From Alicyclobacillus_A sp963788285 (GTDB taxonomy: Bacteria > Bacillota > Bacilli > Alicyclobacillales > Alicyclobacillaceae), in NCBI GenBank assembly GCA_963788285.1, contig CAWBGB010000007.1:496001-560000 (forward strand): a DNA stretch of 64,000 nt. Direction: 5' to 3'. Both the position numbers and the translations under genes were made by a program. How positions within the stretch are numbered: the stretch's first letter is position 1; each line of letters starts with the position of its first letter. The notes under the pieces were generated by a model. It made no database searches, had not been told where the DNA came from, and was given only the letters and a program-made list of their open reading frames with translations. Shown piece by piece: positions 25,187 to 34,641 of this stretch.

Positions 25187-25914
25187 ACTTGCGTTTTGAC
25201 TTCCGCTTGAGCTAGCAACTCGGATACCGTTGCGAAGCGGTAGCCTTTCGCGCGTAAGCCGTCAAGGATTTGGGGCAACGCTTGCGTGATTTGCTTCGAC
25301 GAGTCGCTAGCGTGCATTAAAATGATATCACCGGGTACGGCGCGATGGAGCACTCGATTCGTGATGGCTGCGACACCAGGGTTTTTCCAGTCGAGGGAGT
25401 CGGTATTCCACTGAATCACGGTGTAGCCCATATCGTTCAGGCACTTGACCACCCGCGCGTCGAAGTCTCCGTTGGGCGTGCGGATAAGTTTCGTACGGAC
25501 ACCGGCGACCTGATGAATGGCTTTTTCAGACAGCCGTACCTGCTCGGTAATCCAGGCGTTGGAGTAGTTGGAGAAATCCTTGTGCAGGTGCCCATGGCTG
25601 CCAATCTCAAACCCCATCTTGTGAATGCGTTTCACAATCTCCTGATGGCGTAACGTCCACGGGCCACTGAGAAAGAACGTGGCTTTGGTGACTTTCTTCT
25701 TCTCGAGAATGTCGAGGACCGGCTCAGGGACTTTGTTGCCCCACGAGATGTCGAAAGTGAGCGCAACCACCTTTTGCTGGGTATCTACCTTGTAAATTGC
25801 GGAAGGCTTTTTCTCAGCGGCTCCCACCGTGGCGGGACTCACTGCACAACACAGTACAGTCATGAACATCGTGAGGATGGACAAGATGATGGAAGTACAA
25901 CGTCTTGTTCTCAT
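25180..25914 (-). CDS. pdaB: Spore polysaccharide deacetylase PdaB
   Basis: PdaB is a NodB-family deacetylase required for stable spores late in sporulation. The 244-residue product has a signal peptide (about residues 1-32), the PdaB-type TFDISWGN motif in place of TFDD, the metal site GSHGHLHKD, RTPNGDF, and IILMHASD near the end. The ATG at 25914 follows AAAGGAGGCG; an in-frame ATG at 25932 precedes that site and is rejected. It is divergent from the SpoIIM-like gene. Confidence 0.92.
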   Translation of the reverse strand: MRTRRCTSIILSILTMFMTVLCCAVSPATVGAAEKKPSAIYKVDTQQKVVALTFDISWGNKVPEPVLDILEKKKVTKATFFLSGPWTLRHQEIVKRIHKMGFEIGSHGHLHKDFSNYSNAWITEQVRLSEKAIHQVAGVRTKLIRTPNGDFDARVVKCLNDMGYTVIQWNTDSLDWKNPGVAAITNRVLHRAVPGDIILMHASDSSKQITQALPQILDGLRAKGYRFATVSELLAQAEVKTQVQ

Positions 25915-25975
25915 ATCAGCGCCTCCTTTCATAAGTCTCTGGAAAGTGTGCGCGGAGGTGATTGTAGATATTCAG

Positions 25976-26638
25976 ATGAGGAAGGGAAGAGGAACGGTGA
26001 ACAGTGTCAAGCGAATGGACGCGCTTCCGTGGTTTGTGCTATTGACAGCAGCAGTTTTGCTGATTGGGTTTGCCAGCGCCGTGATCTCTCCAGGTCGCTA
26101 TGCGCACCTCGCACAGCCCGCATTGCAACAACTGCGTCAACTCGCAGCAGGGGTGGGGTCTTCACCTATCCGCACTTGGGGGCTGATCTTCGTCCACAAC
26201 ATCCTCGCTGCTGCGACGTTTTTGGTCACCGGCTTCCTGTTTGGCGTCATTCCCGTGATTACGTTGTGGTACAACGGTGTCTTAATGGGATATGTGACGG
26301 TGTTGGGAGCGCATCGGCTGCACGTATCCGACTGGAAGTTGTTCTCATACGCATTGTTACCGCACGGGCTCCTGGAACTGCCCGCATTGATTTGGGCGAG
26401 TGCCCTGGGCGTACAGATTGGATTCAGTTTGTTGTACGAGATGGGACAAATTCTCCGCGGCCTGGTCACCGGCGAAGCGGAGACGCTCAGGAGCCAGACG
26501 AATCTCTCGGAACAGTTTCGCAGGGTTTTGCGGCATGCACCGTTTATCGTGTGCATGTTGTTCCTTGCTGCGGGCGTCGAGAGTTTCATTACGCCAAAAC
26601 TGATACAATGGGGCTTGTCACCGTCCTCCTTAAGGTGA
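25976..26638 (+). CDS. SpoIIM-family membrane protein
   Basis: The 220-residue product has about five membrane segments and the pattern of the SpoIIM/DUF95 family: FVHNILAAATFLVTGFLFGVIP, YNGVLMGYV, and LLPHGLLELPAL. SpoIIM acts with SpoIID and SpoIIP in forespore engulfment, but SpoIIM-like proteins also occur in other membrane roles, so no symbol is given. The start may be ATG 25976 or GTG 25997; the latter has GGGAAGAGGA as a ribosome site. It is divergent from pdaB and 61 bases before rocF. Confidence 0.75.
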   Translation: MRKGRGTVNSVKRMDALPWFVLLTAAVLLIGFASAVISPGRYAHLAQPALQQLRQLAAGVGSSPIRTWGLIFVHNILAAATFLVTGFLFGVIPVITLWYNGVLMGYVTVLGAHRLHVSDWKLFSYALLPHGLLELPALIWASALGVQIGFSLLYEMGQILRGLVTGEAETLRSQTNLSEQFRRVLRHAPFIVCMLFLAAGVESFITPKLIQWGLSPSSLR

Positions 26639-26699
26639 CAGCCGGTCGTACATACGCACGTGGATCATTTGTTGATTAGCCGAAGGAGTGTGAATCATC

Positions 26700-27596
26700 G
26701 TGCGAAAGTTAAAAATCATTGGAGCACCTTCCGACCTTGGACAAGGTCGTCGCGGTGTCGACATGGGTGCCAGTGCCATTCGCTATGCAGGACTGAAGGA
26801 AAAACTGGAGGCACTCGGATATGACGTGGAGGATCTCGGGAACGTCCCTGTTCCCATGTCCGAAATGCTTCGCGTCAAAGACGAAAAACTGAAGTATCTG
26901 GACGAAGTGAAGACGGTGTGCCACTCATTGCATGACGCCGTGAGCAATGTCGTCAAAGAGGGACATACGCCCATCATTCTGGGTGGTGATCACAGCATTT
27001 CGATTGGATCTGTCGCGGGCATTGCGTCCGCCCAACCCTCCTTTGGAGTAATTTGGTTTGATGCGCACGGCGACATGAACACGGACAAGACCACGCCCTC
27101 CGGCAACATTCACGGCATGCCCTTGGCGGCCAGCCTGGGCTACGGGCACCCGGATCTTGTCAATTTGGCCGGGTTCGCCCCCAAAGTAAAGGCGTCCAAC
27201 GTGGTGCTTGTAGGCATCCGTGACATCGATGAAGGAGAAGCGCAGCTCATCAAGACATCGGGAATCAAGGCGTACACCATGGCCGAAATTGACAGAATGG
27301 GCATGGCGCGCGTGATGGAAGAAGCGATTGCGATTGCCAGCGAAGGAACCGCAGGTATTCACCTTAGTCTTGATCTCGACGCCCTCGATCCGATGTACGC
27401 CCCGGGGGTCGGAACCCCGGTCAACGGTGGCGTAACGTATCGCGAAGGACACCTTGCCATGGAACTCCTGGCGGCATCGGGCAAGCTTTTATCCGTCGAC
27501 GTGGTGGAAGTGAACCCCATTCTGGATCACCAAAACCGCACAGGTAAAATGGCTGTAGAGCTTGTGGAATCGCTGTTCGGGAAAACGGTGCTATAA
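26700..27596 (+). CDS. rocF: Arginase
   Basis: Arginase hydrolyses arginine to ornithine and urea. The 298-residue product has the binuclear manganese ligands in GGDHS (near residue 98), WFDAHGDMN (near 121) and SLDLDALDP (near 223), and the VVEVNP block near the C-terminus. The start is GTG behind GAAGGAGTG. In several Bacilli, arginase lies beside cdaA as here. No arginine transporter or ornithine aminotransferase is in the window. Confidence 0.95.
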   Translation: MRKLKIIGAPSDLGQGRRGVDMGASAIRYAGLKEKLEALGYDVEDLGNVPVPMSEMLRVKDEKLKYLDEVKTVCHSLHDAVSNVVKEGHTPIILGGDHSISIGSVAGIASAQPSFGVIWFDAHGDMNTDKTTPSGNIHGMPLAASLGYGHPDLVNLAGFAPKVKASNVVLVGIRDIDEGEAQLIKTSGIKAYTMAEIDRMGMARVMEEAIAIASEGTAGIHLSLDLDALDPMYAPGVGTPVNGGVTYREGHLAMELLAASGKLLSVDVVEVNPILDHQNRTGKMAVELVESLFGKTVL

Positions 27597-27828
27597 GGGC
27601 GCGTTTGAATCCGTTTTCGTACGCCTGTTGCTCAAAAGACGATAGTCCAGGGAGGTCCTTTGCCAGCCTCTAGAACCACCAGCTGGTAAGGGGCCTTCTT
27701 GACATGGAACAGGAGAGGTACCCCATCCGCTTTTACTGCATACGTTGCTGTTGCAGACCTTTCGTGAATTCGTGCTATCAGGGTGAAAGGACAGCACATC
27801 GCACATACGCGCAAAGGGAGGAAGGGGT

Positions 27829-28494
27829 TTGCTGTACGCGGCACTGGGGGACTCTATTACGTATGGATATGAGGCAACCACCGACGAAGCGGGGTATGTA
27901 CGACGCTTTGCCAAGGTGTTGTCCAAAAGGCAGCCTGTCAATGTGTTCTTGAACGCAAAGCCAGGATGGACGTCGAAACAGTTGCTGAAGTCAGTGTCGA
28001 AAGTACCCGAGTGCATCTGGGCGGAAGCCAAAGTGGTTACCATCATGGTCGGAGGTAACGACATTTTGAAGGCTTCTCCTTGGTTGTTGAACGGGAGTGA
28101 CAAAACCGTGTTCAAAATCGCCCAACGGGTACAAGATCATTTGGAGCAAATCATCGAGACGGTTCGGCAACCGGGAGCGGCCGTCGTCATTGGTACCATC
28201 TACAATCCGTTTCCGAATTCCGTGTTGGCGGAAGAATATATGGACACAGTAAATAAATCGATTCTTAGGGTAGCAGAACAGTACAACCTGGCTGTGGCGG
28301 ACGTGCGGAGTCTTTTTCGCAACCAGGAAGACAAGTACATCAAGGGGTACAAGCAAGGCGTGCTCCGGGACATGCGGCTGATTGGCAACCCGATTCACCC
28401 CAATGACGCCGGACATCAAGCCATTGCCAGGTCATTTCTGAGCGCATATCGCCGGGCAATGGCGAAAGCCCGTAAATCCAAACAGAAGGCGTAG
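27829..28494 (+). CDS. SGNH/GDSL-family hydrolase
   Basis: The 221-residue product carries the SGNH blocks: GDSITYG with the nucleophile serine at residue 9, a glycine in the ASTK-like block II region (NAKPGWTS), GGND near residue 80, and NPIHPNDAGH with the catalytic Asp-His pair near residue 190. No signal peptide is seen, so it is probably cytoplasmic. Substrate is unknown; esterase or lipase-like activity is expected. The start is TTG behind GGGAGGAAGG. It lies between rocF and cdaA. Confidence 0.85.
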   Translation: MLYAALGDSITYGYEATTDEAGYVRRFAKVLSKRQPVNVFLNAKPGWTSKQLLKSVSKVPECIWAEAKVVTIMVGGNDILKASPWLLNGSDKTVFKIAQRVQDHLEQIIETVRQPGAAVVIGTIYNPFPNSVLAEEYMDTVNKSILRVAEQYNLAVADVRSLFRNQEDKYIKGYKQGVLRDMRLIGNPIHPNDAGHQAIARSFLSAYRRAMAKARKSKQKA

Positions 28495-28580
28495 CGTTGA
28501 ACGCATGTCGACGGCCAGAAATGCCTGTCCTGTGTCACTTGACGAAGTTTCCGATGTAAGAAAAAATGAGAAGGAATTGA

Positions 28581-29426
28581 TTGCAACTACGCGTGGGTGG
28601 CGGCGACATGGAATCCTGGATAAACGTAATTCGGCATTTCACCATACTGAACCTAATTGATATTCTCATCGTCACGTTTGTCCTTTATCGGCTGTTGCTG
28701 CTCATTCGCGGTACGCGCGCCGTGCAGCTTCTGAAGGGCGTCATTGTCATTTTGACAGCAACCGCCATCAGCAGCGTGCTGCATTTGGACGAGCTGAACT
28801 GGCTGTTGAACAAAATTATCACCATCGGGATGTTCGCCATTCCGGTGGTGTTTCAACCTGAACTGCGTCGGGCACTGGAGCAACTAGGCCGCGGCGGTTT
28901 TTTCTCGTTGGCGTTCGGAAACGCAAACACCGAGGACTTGCAGCAGACCATTGTTGAGGTGGTAAAAGCTTCTCAAGTGCTCGCGAAGATGAAAATCGGG
29001 GCGCTCATCATCATTGAGAGATCCACGGGTTTGACGGAGTATATCGAGACGGGGACACTCATCGAAGGCGTCATCAGCTCGGAGTTGCTCATTAACACCT
29101 TTATTCCGAATACGCCACTGCACGACGGCGCTGTCATCGTCCGCAGAAACCGGGTGGTATCAGCAGGCTGTTTCTTGCCGCTCACGGAGAACCGAAATTT
29201 GGACAAGAAGTTGGGTACGCGACACCGCGCCGCGCTAGGCGTCACTGAACAGTCAGACTGCGTGGCCGTCGTTGTTTCCGAGGAAACTGGCCGCGTCTCG
29301 CTTGCGGTAGATGGCGTGCTGAATATCGGCCTCGAGGAGAATACTCTCTACGAGATGCTGCAGTCACTGCTCGTCCCAAAGCGGTCTGGCCGCTTACACT
29401 TCCTGAACCGAAAGGCGGAGTCGTAA
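28581..29426 (+). CDS. cdaA: Diadenylate cyclase CdaA
   Basis: CdaA makes c-di-AMP from two ATP. The 281-residue product has three N-terminal membrane helices (about residues 15-100), then a DAC domain with the LHDGAVIV motif near residue 180 and GTRHRAALG near 212. The start is a TTG behind GAAGGAA, or ATG 28608. It is one base from cdaR and upstream of glmM-glmS, the conserved cdaA-cdaR-glmM module that links c-di-AMP with cell-wall precursor and potassium control. Confidence 0.95.
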   Translation: MQLRVGGGDMESWINVIRHFTILNLIDILIVTFVLYRLLLLIRGTRAVQLLKGVIVILTATAISSVLHLDELNWLLNKIITIGMFAIPVVFQPELRRALEQLGRGGFFSLAFGNANTEDLQQTIVEVVKASQVLAKMKIGALIIIERSTGLTEYIETGTLIEGVISSELLINTFIPNTPLHDGAVIVRRNRVVSAGCFLPLTENRNLDKKLGTRHRAALGVTEQSDCVAVVVSEETGRVSLAVDGVLNIGLEENTLYEMLQSLLVPKRSGRLHFLNRKAES

Positions 29427-29427
29427 G

Positions 29428-30648
29428 GTGGACAGATTTCTGAAGAACAACTGGGTGTTGCGGATTATCGCATTGGTGCTGAGTTGCATTATCTGGGTTA
29501 CAATCAGTATTCAGGGCAATGACACGGGGAATGGCGTGGCAGCGACGCAGAGGTACCCATATACGTTTCCCGTTCACGTCTTGGTAGATCCGAACCTCGT
29601 TGTCACTTCCATCGACAGTCCGATCGCCGTCGTGGAAGTGCAGGGGAGTGCACTGGACGTCGCCACTTTGCCCGCGCAAATGCTGGGGGTGACCGTAGAG
29701 GCCGATGCGCGTGGCTTGTCTCCGGGGACGCACCAGGTGCGGTTGATAGCCACGGGCATGCCGCCGGTCAATTACACGATAGATCCCCCCACTGTTACAG
29801 TGGTGCTTGACCGAAAGATGACCGTATCAAAAGATGTAATAGTGAATGTTCAGGGCCAACCAGCGAATGGTTATCACACGGGAACACCTATCACTGACGT
29901 GCAAACGGTGGGCGTGACCGGAGTGCAGGCGGATTTGGAAAGAGTTGCTTACGTGCAAGCCTCCGTGTCGATTCAGTCGGCCACGCAGACGGTGACTAAG
30001 GACGTCACGTTGGAGCCCGTGGACAGTCAAGGAAACGAGGTGCCCGGGGTTGAAGTGAATCCGGTGGATGTCAACGTCACCATTCCAGTTCAATCGCCGC
30101 AGGCGACAGCCAGCGTGGTACCGGAGATTGTCGGTAAACCTGCGACCGGGTTTGCCATCTCGGATGTAGAGGTACTGCCACAGAGTGTCCAGTTACAGGG
30201 GACGCCGAGTGTCACCTCCAATCTGCTGGCCGTCAGTCTACCTGTGAATGTCAACGGGTTTACATCCACGCATACCCTGCAAGTGAAAGTGCCACAGTAT
30301 GCGGGAATATCGAGTGTGACACCCAATACGGTTTCTGTTACCGTCAAAATTGAGCCGGCGGAGACGAAAGTTTTTACCGGGCTGCCGATTGCCATTCATA
30401 ACTTGCCCAGTAATACCAAAGTGACGATTTCCAATCCGCAATCTGTCGACGTTACGGTGTCTGGACCCAAGTCGGTGATGGACAGGCTGCAACCATCAGA
30501 TGTGACTGTGTACATCGATGGCGCTGATTTGCACAACGGTGACACGAGCGCACCACTGAACGTTTCCATCCCGAACTGGGTTCAGGTCACAAACATGTCT
30601 TCGCACACTGCTGAGATTTCTGTCAGTGGCGCGAATGCTAATCCGTAG
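29428..30648 (+). CDS. cdaR: CdaA regulatory protein CdaR (YbbR repeats)
   Basis: CdaR is an extracytoplasmic, membrane-anchored regulator that binds CdaA. The 406-residue product has one N-terminal membrane anchor (residues 9-28) followed by about four YbbR repeats, recognised by recurring segments such as VEVQGSALDVATLP, VGVTGVQADLERV and VTVSGPKSVMDRL. The start is GTG, one base after the cdaA stop, so both are probably made together. It precedes glmM by 97 bases. Confidence 0.93.
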   Translation: MDRFLKNNWVLRIIALVLSCIIWVTISIQGNDTGNGVAATQRYPYTFPVHVLVDPNLVVTSIDSPIAVVEVQGSALDVATLPAQMLGVTVEADARGLSPGTHQVRLIATGMPPVNYTIDPPTVTVVLDRKMTVSKDVIVNVQGQPANGYHTGTPITDVQTVGVTGVQADLERVAYVQASVSIQSATQTVTKDVTLEPVDSQGNEVPGVEVNPVDVNVTIPVQSPQATASVVPEIVGKPATGFAISDVEVLPQSVQLQGTPSVTSNLLAVSLPVNVNGFTSTHTLQVKVPQYAGISSVTPNTVSVTVKIEPAETKVFTGLPIAIHNLPSNTKVTISNPQSVDVTVSGPKSVMDRLQPSDVTVYIDGADLHNGDTSAPLNVSIPNWVQVTNMSSHTAEISVSGANANP

Positions 30649-30745
30649 TCAGGAAGCAGGGATTGTCCAGCTGTCGGAAAAGACAGATTGCCGGATAGTT
30701 CGACCTGTGGCACAATGAGTTGTGATTCGAAGGGAGTAGAATTAC

Positions 30746-32086
30746 GTGGCTCGTATGTTTGGAACGGACGGTGTCCGTGGCGTAGCAAATAAAGAATTGA
30801 CTCCAGAGCTGGCCTTTCGTCTTGGCCGCGTTGGTGCCTATGTGCTGACGAAAGACAGATCTGGTTCTCGCATTGCCATCGGAAAGGATACGCGTATCTC
30901 CAGTGACATGCTGGAGGCCGCATTAATTAGTGGAATCCTGTCGATGGGCGTGGATGTTCTACGGCTTGGCGTCATTTCCACGCCGGGTGTAGCATACCTG
31001 ACGAGACACTTACATGCAGACGCAGGCGTCATGATTTCCGCGTCGCACAACCCTGTGGAGGACAATGGAATTAAGTTTTTCGGCGCCGACGGTTTCAAAT
31101 TGCTCGACGACGTGGAAGAGGAAATCGAGAAAATCGTGGCCGATTCGGAGGATACCCTACCACGCCCCATCGGGGCCGCAGTTGGTCGCATCTACGACGC
31201 ACCGGCTGTCGGTACGTATGTGAAGTTTCTGCTCAGTACGGTAAAGCACCGCTTCGACGGCTTGCACATCGTTCTCGACTGTGCTAACGGCGCGGCGTCC
31301 GGGATTGCCCCGGAAGTTTTCGAGAAGCTGGGCGCCAAGGTAACCGTGTTGAACGCGCAGCCGGACGGTGTCAATATCAATGTCGGGTGCGGATCGACCC
31401 ATCCGCACGTTGTCCAGCGTGCCGTGCTCAATTGCGAGGCCGACTTAGGGCTGGCGTTTGACGGCGACGCAGACCGATTGATTGCTGTCGACAGCAGCGG
31501 ACAAGTCGTCGACGGGGACTTCATCATGGCCATCTGCGCAAAGGCGTTGCGACAAAAGGATTTGTTGAAGAACAACACGGTCGTCGCGACGGTGATGAGT
31601 AACCTCGGTTTTCTGAAGGCGATGGAGGAACTCGACATTCGTGTAGAAACCACGGCGGTTGGGGATAGATACGTGATGGAAGCCATGCGCAAAGGGGACT
31701 TCGTACTTGGTGGGGAGCAGTCCGGGCACATCATCTTCCTCAACCATACCACGACGGGCGACGGCATTCTGACTGCTATTCAGCTGGTTGACATCCTTGT
31801 GGAAAGCCGTAAGTCGCTGGCGGAGTTGCGGCAAGTGATGAAGCGTTATCCGCAGATCTTGGAGAATGTCCGTGTGCGCGACAAACACGCTTGGAGAGAG
31901 AACGAGAAGATTCAACAAGCACTTAAATCCGGGGAAGAACTGCTCGGCAACAATGGACGCGTGCTCGTGCGCGAATCTGGAACGGAGCCTATCGTTCGCG
32001 TGATGGTTGAAGGTCCGGATGAACGGTTGCTGGAGGCGTGCGTTTCACAGATTGTGAAAGTAGTGCGCGAGGAACTCGGCGCCTGA
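30746..32086 (+). CDS. glmM: Phosphoglucosamine mutase GlmM
   Basis: GlmM converts glucosamine-6-phosphate to glucosamine-1-phosphate for UDP-GlcNAc synthesis. The 446-residue product has FGTDGVRG, the active-site phosphoserine loop ISASHNPVEDNGIKFF near residue 100, the metal site DGDADR near 241 and the phosphate-binding RESGTEP near 408. The start is GTG. GlmM also binds CdaA in Bacilli, which explains this operon. It is followed by a 403-base gap with the glmS ribozyme. Confidence 0.96.
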   Translation: MARMFGTDGVRGVANKELTPELAFRLGRVGAYVLTKDRSGSRIAIGKDTRISSDMLEAALISGILSMGVDVLRLGVISTPGVAYLTRHLHADAGVMISASHNPVEDNGIKFFGADGFKLLDDVEEEIEKIVADSEDTLPRPIGAAVGRIYDAPAVGTYVKFLLSTVKHRFDGLHIVLDCANGAASGIAPEVFEKLGAKVTVLNAQPDGVNINVGCGSTHPHVVQRAVLNCEADLGLAFDGDADRLIAVDSSGQVVDGDFIMAICAKALRQKDLLKNNTVVATVMSNLGFLKAMEELDIRVETTAVGDRYVMEAMRKGDFVLGGEQSGHIIFLNHTTTGDGILTAIQLVDILVESRKSLAELRQVMKRYPQILENVRVRDKHAWRENEKIQQALKSGEELLGNNGRVLVRESGTEPIVRVMVEGPDERLLEACVSQIVKVVREELGA

Positions 32087-32118
32087 GGATGGCTGAAGCA
32101 GATATGATTGACACAGCA

Positions 32119-32165
32119 GGGCTACAGTGAATAGAGTGCCATGTAGCCCGGCTTTGTCTTTGCTT
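32119..32165 (+). terminator. Possible terminator after glmM
   Basis: GGGCTACA (32119-32126) pairs with TGTAGCCC (32142-32149) around a 15-base loop and is followed by a T-rich but interrupted run. It may partly separate glmM from glmS. Between it and the ribozyme (32166-32320) I see only an AAAGGAGG without an obvious gene and no convincing promoter. Confidence 0.45.
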
Positions 32166-32320
32166 TGTTTGGGTACCGTAGCTTGAAAGGAGGGATGCTA
32201 GCGCGGAGGGGCACGAGGAACGCAAGTGTGACCATCGCGAAAGATCAGATCAAAGTGAATGAGAAAGAAAACATTGTCGAACCATGCAGCGGTGAATCTA
32301 CCACGCCGTAGGCATGCAGA

Positions 32321-32470
32321 AGCGCCAGGACTGATGGCTCTACGCAAGGCCTCAGTTGACGCGGAGGAGGTTGGCGAACCATTCGGCGGATGCCTCCCGG
32401 CTTGAGACCGAGCCGCAAGCGGCACTCGAAACCCAGCAGGTGACTGCTGGAACAGGAGTTCGCAGGTCAT
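32321..32470 (+). ncRNA. glmS ribozyme-riboswitch
   Basis: The glmS ribozyme cuts its own mRNA when glucosamine-6-phosphate binds, lowering GlmS synthesis. The sequence shows the cleavage site A-GCGCC (between 32321 and 32322), the conserved AGTTGACGCGGAGGAGG block (32354-32370), TTCGGCGGATGCCTCCCGG (32382-32400), a GCCG-CAAG-CGGC hairpin (32412-32423) and a CCAGCAG-GTGA-CTGCTGG hairpin (32433-32450). It ends just before the AAGGAGGAAC ribosome site of glmS. Recognition rests on known family consensus. Confidence 0.95.
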
Positions 32471-32489
32471 AAGGAGGAACTATTTCAGT

Positions 32490-34322
32490 ATGTGCGGGAT
32501 TGTAGGGTACATTGGGAACCGGAACGTGAAAGACGTCGTTATCGGTGGTTTGGCGAAGCTCGAGTACCGCGGATATGACTCCGCCGGAATTGCCACGCTC
32601 GATAACGACAAAGTGACTGTCGTCAAGTCGGTCGGAAGACTGGCAAACCTGGAAAAGAAACTGGACGCGAACCCAGTCGGCGGTCACCTTGGCATTGGTC
32701 ACACCCGCTGGGCCACGCACGGACGTCCCTCGGATGAAAATGCGCATCCCCATCAGGACTGCAGTGGGCGATTTGCCATCATCCACAATGGGATCATCGA
32801 AAATTACCTTTCACTCCGTGAGGAGTTGCAAGCAAAAGGCCATCAGTTCAAGTCCGAAACAGACACAGAAGTCGTAGCACACCTGATTGAGGAACTGTAC
32901 AACGGAGATTTGCTCTCGACCATGGTTGCTGTGGGCAAGCGCATTACAGGCGCCTACGCGCTCGTCGTCATGACAAAGGACGAACCAGACAAAATCATCG
33001 CTATGCGCAAAGCGAGCCCGCTGATTATCGGCCTTGGCGAAGGTGAGAACTTCATTGCATCCGATATCCCTGCTGTGCTCGAGTATACGCGTAAAGTGTA
33101 CGTTCTTGACGATGGCGAGATGGCTGTCGTCCACAAGGACTCCGTCGAATGCTATACGCTATCTGGAGATCCGGTCTCGAAAGACGTTTTCAATGTCACC
33201 TGGGATGCGGTCGCTGCTGAACGCGGAGGCTACGCACACTTCATGTTGAAGGAGATCCACGAACAGCCGAAGGCAATCCGTGACACGTTGACCGGCCGCA
33301 TTGCTCCAGACCTGTCCAAGGTGGTATTGGATGAAGAGGTGAACTGGAGTAGCGACTTTGTAAAAGCCGTTGATAGGATTCACATCGTCGCCTGCGGAAC
33401 CTCCTGGCACGCTGGCCTGGTTGGGAAATCGGTTATCGAGCAGTTGGCGCGTATTCCCGTCGATGTGGAAATTGCGTCGGAATACCGATATCGCGATCCG
33501 CTCCAAACCGACAACACTTTAATCATCGTCATCAGTCAGTCTGGTGAAACGGCCGACACATTGGCCGCGTTGCGCGACGCCAAAGCGCGCGGTCGCCGGG
33601 TACTGGGCATCACCAACGTGGTTGGTAGCTCCGTGGCTCGCGAGGCAGACGATGTGTTGATTACGCGCGCTGGTCCGGAAATCGCTGTCGCTTCGACGAA
33701 GGCGTACACCACGCAGCTCGTGGTGCTGTATCTGTTGGCCATTTACTTTGGCCAAGAGCGCGGCTTGCTCGGTGAAGACCAAATCCGTGACATTTTAGCG
33801 GGCCTAGAAAACTTGCCCCAAGCTGCCGAACAAGTATTGGATGCTGAACCGCAGCTTGAGCAGTTCGCAGCGGAATGGAAGGACGCACACGACACATTCT
33901 TCATCGGTCGCGGCGTGGACTACTTCCTCTCTATGGAGGGCGCGCTGAAGCTGAAAGAGATCTCCTACATCCACGCGGAAGCATATGCTGCTGGCGAGCT
34001 TAAGCACGGAACGTTGGCCTTGATTACCGAAGGCGTGCCTGTGATTGCTCTGGTCACCCAGACGGATCTGTACGAGAAGACGCTGAGCAACATCAAAGAA
34101 GTGAAGGCGCGCGACGCCTTCGTCTTGGGCGTCACATTTGACGGGGACGAAGCGTTGCAGAAGTCGGTGGATCAAGTCATCTATCTGCCGAAGACCATGC
34201 CGCTACTGTCTCCGATTGTGACCGTGATTCCGCTGCAACTGTTGGCGTACTACGCCGCTGTGGCGCGGGGGAACGACGTCGACAAACCGCGCAACCTCGC
34301 AAAGAGCGTTACCGTCGAGTGA
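32490..34322 (+). CDS. glmS: Glutamine-fructose-6-phosphate aminotransferase GlmS
   Basis: GlmS makes glucosamine-6-phosphate from fructose-6-phosphate and glutamine, the first step to UDP-GlcNAc. The 610-residue product has the N-terminal nucleophile cysteine directly after Met (MCGIVGYIG), the HTRWATHG segment of the glutaminase domain (residues 1-220), two SIS domains with ISQSGETADTLAA and ASTKAYTTQ, and the family-typical LAKSVTVE end. A strong AAGGAGGA precedes the ATG. Expression is under the ribozyme. Confidence 0.98.
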   Translation: MCGIVGYIGNRNVKDVVIGGLAKLEYRGYDSAGIATLDNDKVTVVKSVGRLANLEKKLDANPVGGHLGIGHTRWATHGRPSDENAHPHQDCSGRFAIIHNGIIENYLSLREELQAKGHQFKSETDTEVVAHLIEELYNGDLLSTMVAVGKRITGAYALVVMTKDEPDKIIAMRKASPLIIGLGEGENFIASDIPAVLEYTRKVYVLDDGEMAVVHKDSVECYTLSGDPVSKDVFNVTWDAVAAERGGYAHFMLKEIHEQPKAIRDTLTGRIAPDLSKVVLDEEVNWSSDFVKAVDRIHIVACGTSWHAGLVGKSVIEQLARIPVDVEIASEYRYRDPLQTDNTLIIVISQSGETADTLAALRDAKARGRRVLGITNVVGSSVAREADDVLITRAGPEIAVASTKAYTTQLVVLYLLAIYFGQERGLLGEDQIRDILAGLENLPQAAEQVLDAEPQLEQFAAEWKDAHDTFFIGRGVDYFLSMEGALKLKEISYIHAEAYAAGELKHGTLALITEGVPVIALVTQTDLYEKTLSNIKEVKARDAFVLGVTFDGDEALQKSVDQVIYLPKTMPLLSPIVTVIPLQLLAYYAAVARGNDVDKPRNLAKSVTVE

Positions 34323-34356
34323 TTTCGCGGGTACCGACAAATAAAGACTGTTACTG

Positions 34357-34390
34357 AAATGCCTCTGGTCCTAGGACCAGAGGCATTTTT
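34357..34390 (+). terminator. Terminator after glmS
   Basis: AAATGCCTCTGGTCC and GGACCAGAGGCATTT form a perfect 15-base inverted repeat around TA, followed by more T residues. It marks the end of the conserved backbone block. Confidence 0.9.
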
Positions 34391-34549
34391 GCGAATAGGC
34401 GCGCTCTCACCGTATCGATATGACGAACTTTTGCTGCCACAGCTGCGCCTTCAGAAACAGTAGGAGTGTCTTAACATGAAGTTTGCGCTTGTGGTAGTGA
34501 TGATGTGAAGGAGTCTGTAATAAGTGCTTTCAATCAGTCGTAACCTGAA

Positions 34550-34564
34550 GACAGTGTAACTGTC
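34550..34564. promoter_or_regulatory. 15-base palindrome, possible operator
   Basis: GACAGT-GTA-ACTGTC is a perfect palindrome in the gap before the methyltransferase gene. Such sites bind dimeric repressors, but no regulator gene is adjacent, so function is open. The rest of 34391-34641 shows no credible gene. Confidence 0.4.
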
Positions 34565-34641
34565 ATCGAGGGACTTCTCTGACTATCTGTTGCGCTCGGC
34601 GAATAACAAACATCCTTTGATGAGCTCGGAGGGGAACGAAA

